Of a DNA stretch of 64,000 nucleotides, positions 62,407 through 64,000 are shown piece after piece; the first letter of the stretch is position 1, and every line of letters begins with the position of its first letter. The position numbers and the translations under genes are program-made. This DNA comes from Haloferax sp046557615 (GTDB lineage Archaea > Halobacteriota > Halobacteria > Halobacteriales > Haloferacaceae), in NCBI RefSeq assembly GCF_046557615.1, contig NZ_JBKIII010000001.1, positions 1,178,001-1,242,000 on the forward strand, read 5' to 3'. The notes under the pieces were generated by a model. The model worked only from the letters and a program-made list of their open reading frames with translations. It did not search any database and was not told where the DNA came from.

Positions 62407-62769
62407 TTACTCGACGTCGATTGCAGCGGAGTCCTCGGCGCGGTCGAGCGTGACCTGCAGAACGCCGTTGTTGAACGTCGCTTTGGCGGAGTGTTCGTCC
62501 ACGCGGACCGGCAGGCGGATGCGCTCGTCGAACTCTCGAAGGTCGCCAGCGGCGCTAATCGTAAGCGTTTCTCCATCGCACTTGAGGTCGATAGCGTCTT
62601 TGTCGATGCCCGGGAGGTCCGCGACGAGTCGGAGTGTGTCACCCTCATCAAATACGTCGATGTGGGTTTCGGAGGCGAACCCGGCGTTGCCTCCAGTCAT
62701 GTCATTCATCATCCGTTCGATTTCGTCGAAGATGTTATCGAACGGGTCGTCACGGTCGTCTCTGACCAT
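62407..62769 (-). CDS. Small heat-shock protein Hsp20
   Basis: 120 residues from the ATG at 62769 (MVRDDRDDPFDNIFDEIER). The alpha-crystallin domain is clear: ADLPGIDKDAIDLKCDGETL and LPVRVDEHSAKATFNNGVLQ. It binds unfolding proteins as an oligomer. The gap from 62770 to the next gene at 63024 has no gene; the heat-shock promoter is not certain. Confidence 0.92.
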   Translation of the reverse strand: MVRDDRDDPFDNIFDEIERMMNDMTGGNAGFASETHIDVFDEGDTLRLVADLPGIDKDAIDLKCDGETLTISAAGDLREFDERIRLPVRVDEHSAKATFNNGVLQVTLDRAEDSAAIDVE

Positions 62770-63023
62770 GGGGGCCGCTATGAAATCTGAGGCTATAACG
62801 CTTCTGGCCACGACAACCAAATGATAGCATATCGCCATGAGACGGCGTCGTGCGGTTCATTTCGACGGGTCCGAATCTCGACGCACGCCGCCGGTTACTG
62901 CGCGAATGTGATTGCTTGTGTGAGATTCATGATTGTCTTTGAAAGGTAACGTTCGATTACGCCGGATTTACCGAAACAGATATACTGATTCCTCTCCGAT
63001 AGCTACGTGGATACTACTCGAAC

Positions 63024-64000
63024 ATGAGTGAAAAATCCTACCTTAGTGCGGGCGCGAACGTGGACGAATCGGACGTGGTGCGGGTTGCACTCAACGGATT
63101 CGGGCGAATCGGCCGGAACATCTTCCGTGCCGTCCTCGAAAATCCGAAAGTCGAACTCGTCGGCATCAACGACGTCATGGACTTCGAGGACATGCGATAC
63201 CTCGCAAAGTACGACTCCGTCCTCGGACGTCTCGACGGCCTCGAACTCGACGGTGACGCGCTGACTATCGGCGGCACCTCGGTGAGTCTCTACAACATCC
63301 AGTCCCCCGCTGAACTGCCGTGGGGCGAACTCGATGTGGACGTGGCTCTGGAGTGTACCGGTATCTTCCGGACGAAAGAAGACGCCTCGGCTCACCTCGA
63401 AGCAGGTGCACAGAAGGTCGTCATCTCGGCACCACCGAAGGGTGACAAACCCGTCAAACAACTCGTCTACGGTGTCAACCACGACGAGTACGAAGGCGAA
63501 GACATCGTCTCCAACGCCTCCTGTACGACGAACTCCGTCACGCCGATTGCGAAGGTTCTCGACGAAGAGTTCGGCATCGAGAACGGTCTCTTGACGACCG
63601 TCCACGCCTACACGGGCAGCCAGAACCTCATCGACGGCCCCCACTCGAAGCAGCGTCGTGGCCGCTCGGCCGCCGAGAACATCGTCCCGACGACGACTGG
63701 TGCCGCACAGGCCGCCACCGAGATTCTGCCACAACTCGACGGCAAACTCGACGGCATGGCGATTCGCGTCCCCGTCGTCAACGGGTCGCTCACCGAACTC
63801 GTCGTCCGACTCGAAGACAAGCCCTCTGTCGAGGAAATCAACAACGCATTCCGCGCGGCCGCAGACTCCGGCCCGCTCGCAGGTGTCCTCGGCTACACCG
63901 ACGACGAAGTCACCTCGCGTGACATCCTCGGCCTGCCGTTCTCCAGCACCGTGGACCTCAACACGACCAACCAGGTCAACGACGGCGGTCTCTACAAGAT
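63024..64000 (+). CDS. gapB: Type I glyceraldehyde-3-phosphate dehydrogenase, 5' part
   Basis: The first 325 residues of a type I GAPDH; the end lies beyond the window. NAD(P)-binding RVALNGFGRIGRNIFR, active-site SNASCTTNSVTPIAKV with catalytic Cys, and the phosphate-binding region TTTGAAQAATEILPQL are present. Haloferax has two such genes, one glycolytic and one gluconeogenic (recalled); the neighbourhood suggests gapB, but the sequence alone does not settle which. Confidence 0.9.
   Translation, partial: MSEKSYLSAGANVDESDVVRVALNGFGRIGRNIFRAVLENPKVELVGINDVMDFEDMRYLAKYDSVLGRLDGLELDGDALTIGGTSVSLYNIQSPAELPWGELDVDVALECTGIFRTKEDASAHLEAGAQKVVISAPPKGDKPVKQLVYGVNHDEYEGEDIVSNASCTTNSVTPIAKVLDEEFGIENGLLTTVHAYTGSQNLIDGPHSKQRRGRSAAENIVPTTTGAAQAATEILPQLDGKLDGMAIRVPVVNGSLTELVVRLEDKPSVEEINNAFRAAADSGPLAGVLGYTDDEVTSRDILGLPFSSTVDLNTTNQVNDGGLYK

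Overview
The window is haloarchaeal and most likely from a Haloferax species. Coding density is high, proteins are acidic, several genes have Tat-type signal sequences or lipoboxes, and many start codons lie about 25 bp from a TATA box, as in leaderless haloarchaeal genes. A conserved core set fits the Haloferax chromosome: archaeal CCA-adding enzyme, histone deacetylase, fused-fold histone, RPA, Azf-type glucose-6-phosphate dehydrogenase, NucS, ribosomal protein L10e and type I GAPDH. Assignments rest on reading motifs; no database search was possible.

Layout. 1-3310: end of a Na+/H+ antiporter, small regulators (HTH-membrane protein, NikR-like), a glutaredoxin and a membrane protein. 3314-6946: a four-gene minus-strand metal operon (DtxR/MntR-type regulator, multicopper oxidase, ZIP transporter, halocyanin) with a palindrome in its promoter. 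7036-10162: a methyltransferase and five related secreted or lipoprotein genes, including a tandem gene-pair duplication. 10437-31648: a 21 kb integrated element bounded by a 15-bp direct repeat of the 3' end of a CAT-anticodon tRNA. It carries an integrase at one end, a HUH replication protein at the other, and cargo that looks like a defence island: a GIY-YIG protein, a PD-(D/E)XK protein, a CBS-HEPN protein, an Eco57I-type methylase facing a PLD-SNF2 helicase, several uncharacterised proteins, and a second recombinase locus with an active and an apparently dead member.

31650-44500: two intron-containing tRNA-Asn genes flanking a frameshifted endonuclease, then housekeeping genes (cca, hdaI, hstA, rpa2, azf, mptD-like, NUDIX, creatininase family, ABC exporter). 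45100-50900: tRNA-Val and a 1,681-residue secreted protein with Ca-binding repeats and a C-terminal nuclease-like domain, followed after 1 nt by a small putative immunity gene. This looks like a polymorphic toxin-immunity pair. 51181-64000: VanZ, SRPBCC, DUF1059, a Tat-secreted acidic protein, cold-shock protein, DUF2270, two identical tRNA-Phe loci, MFS transporter, nucS, glutamine amidotransferase, L10e, ATP-grasp ligase, Hsp20 and the start of GAPDH.

The most unusual structural signal is at the tRNAs. The CAT, Arg, Val and both Phe loci are each followed, 107-133 bp downstream, by one or more copies of their own 3' end (T-arm plus acceptor strand). The spacers carry hairpins, and several share the motif TGCGAAC-N-ACGTGAGC.
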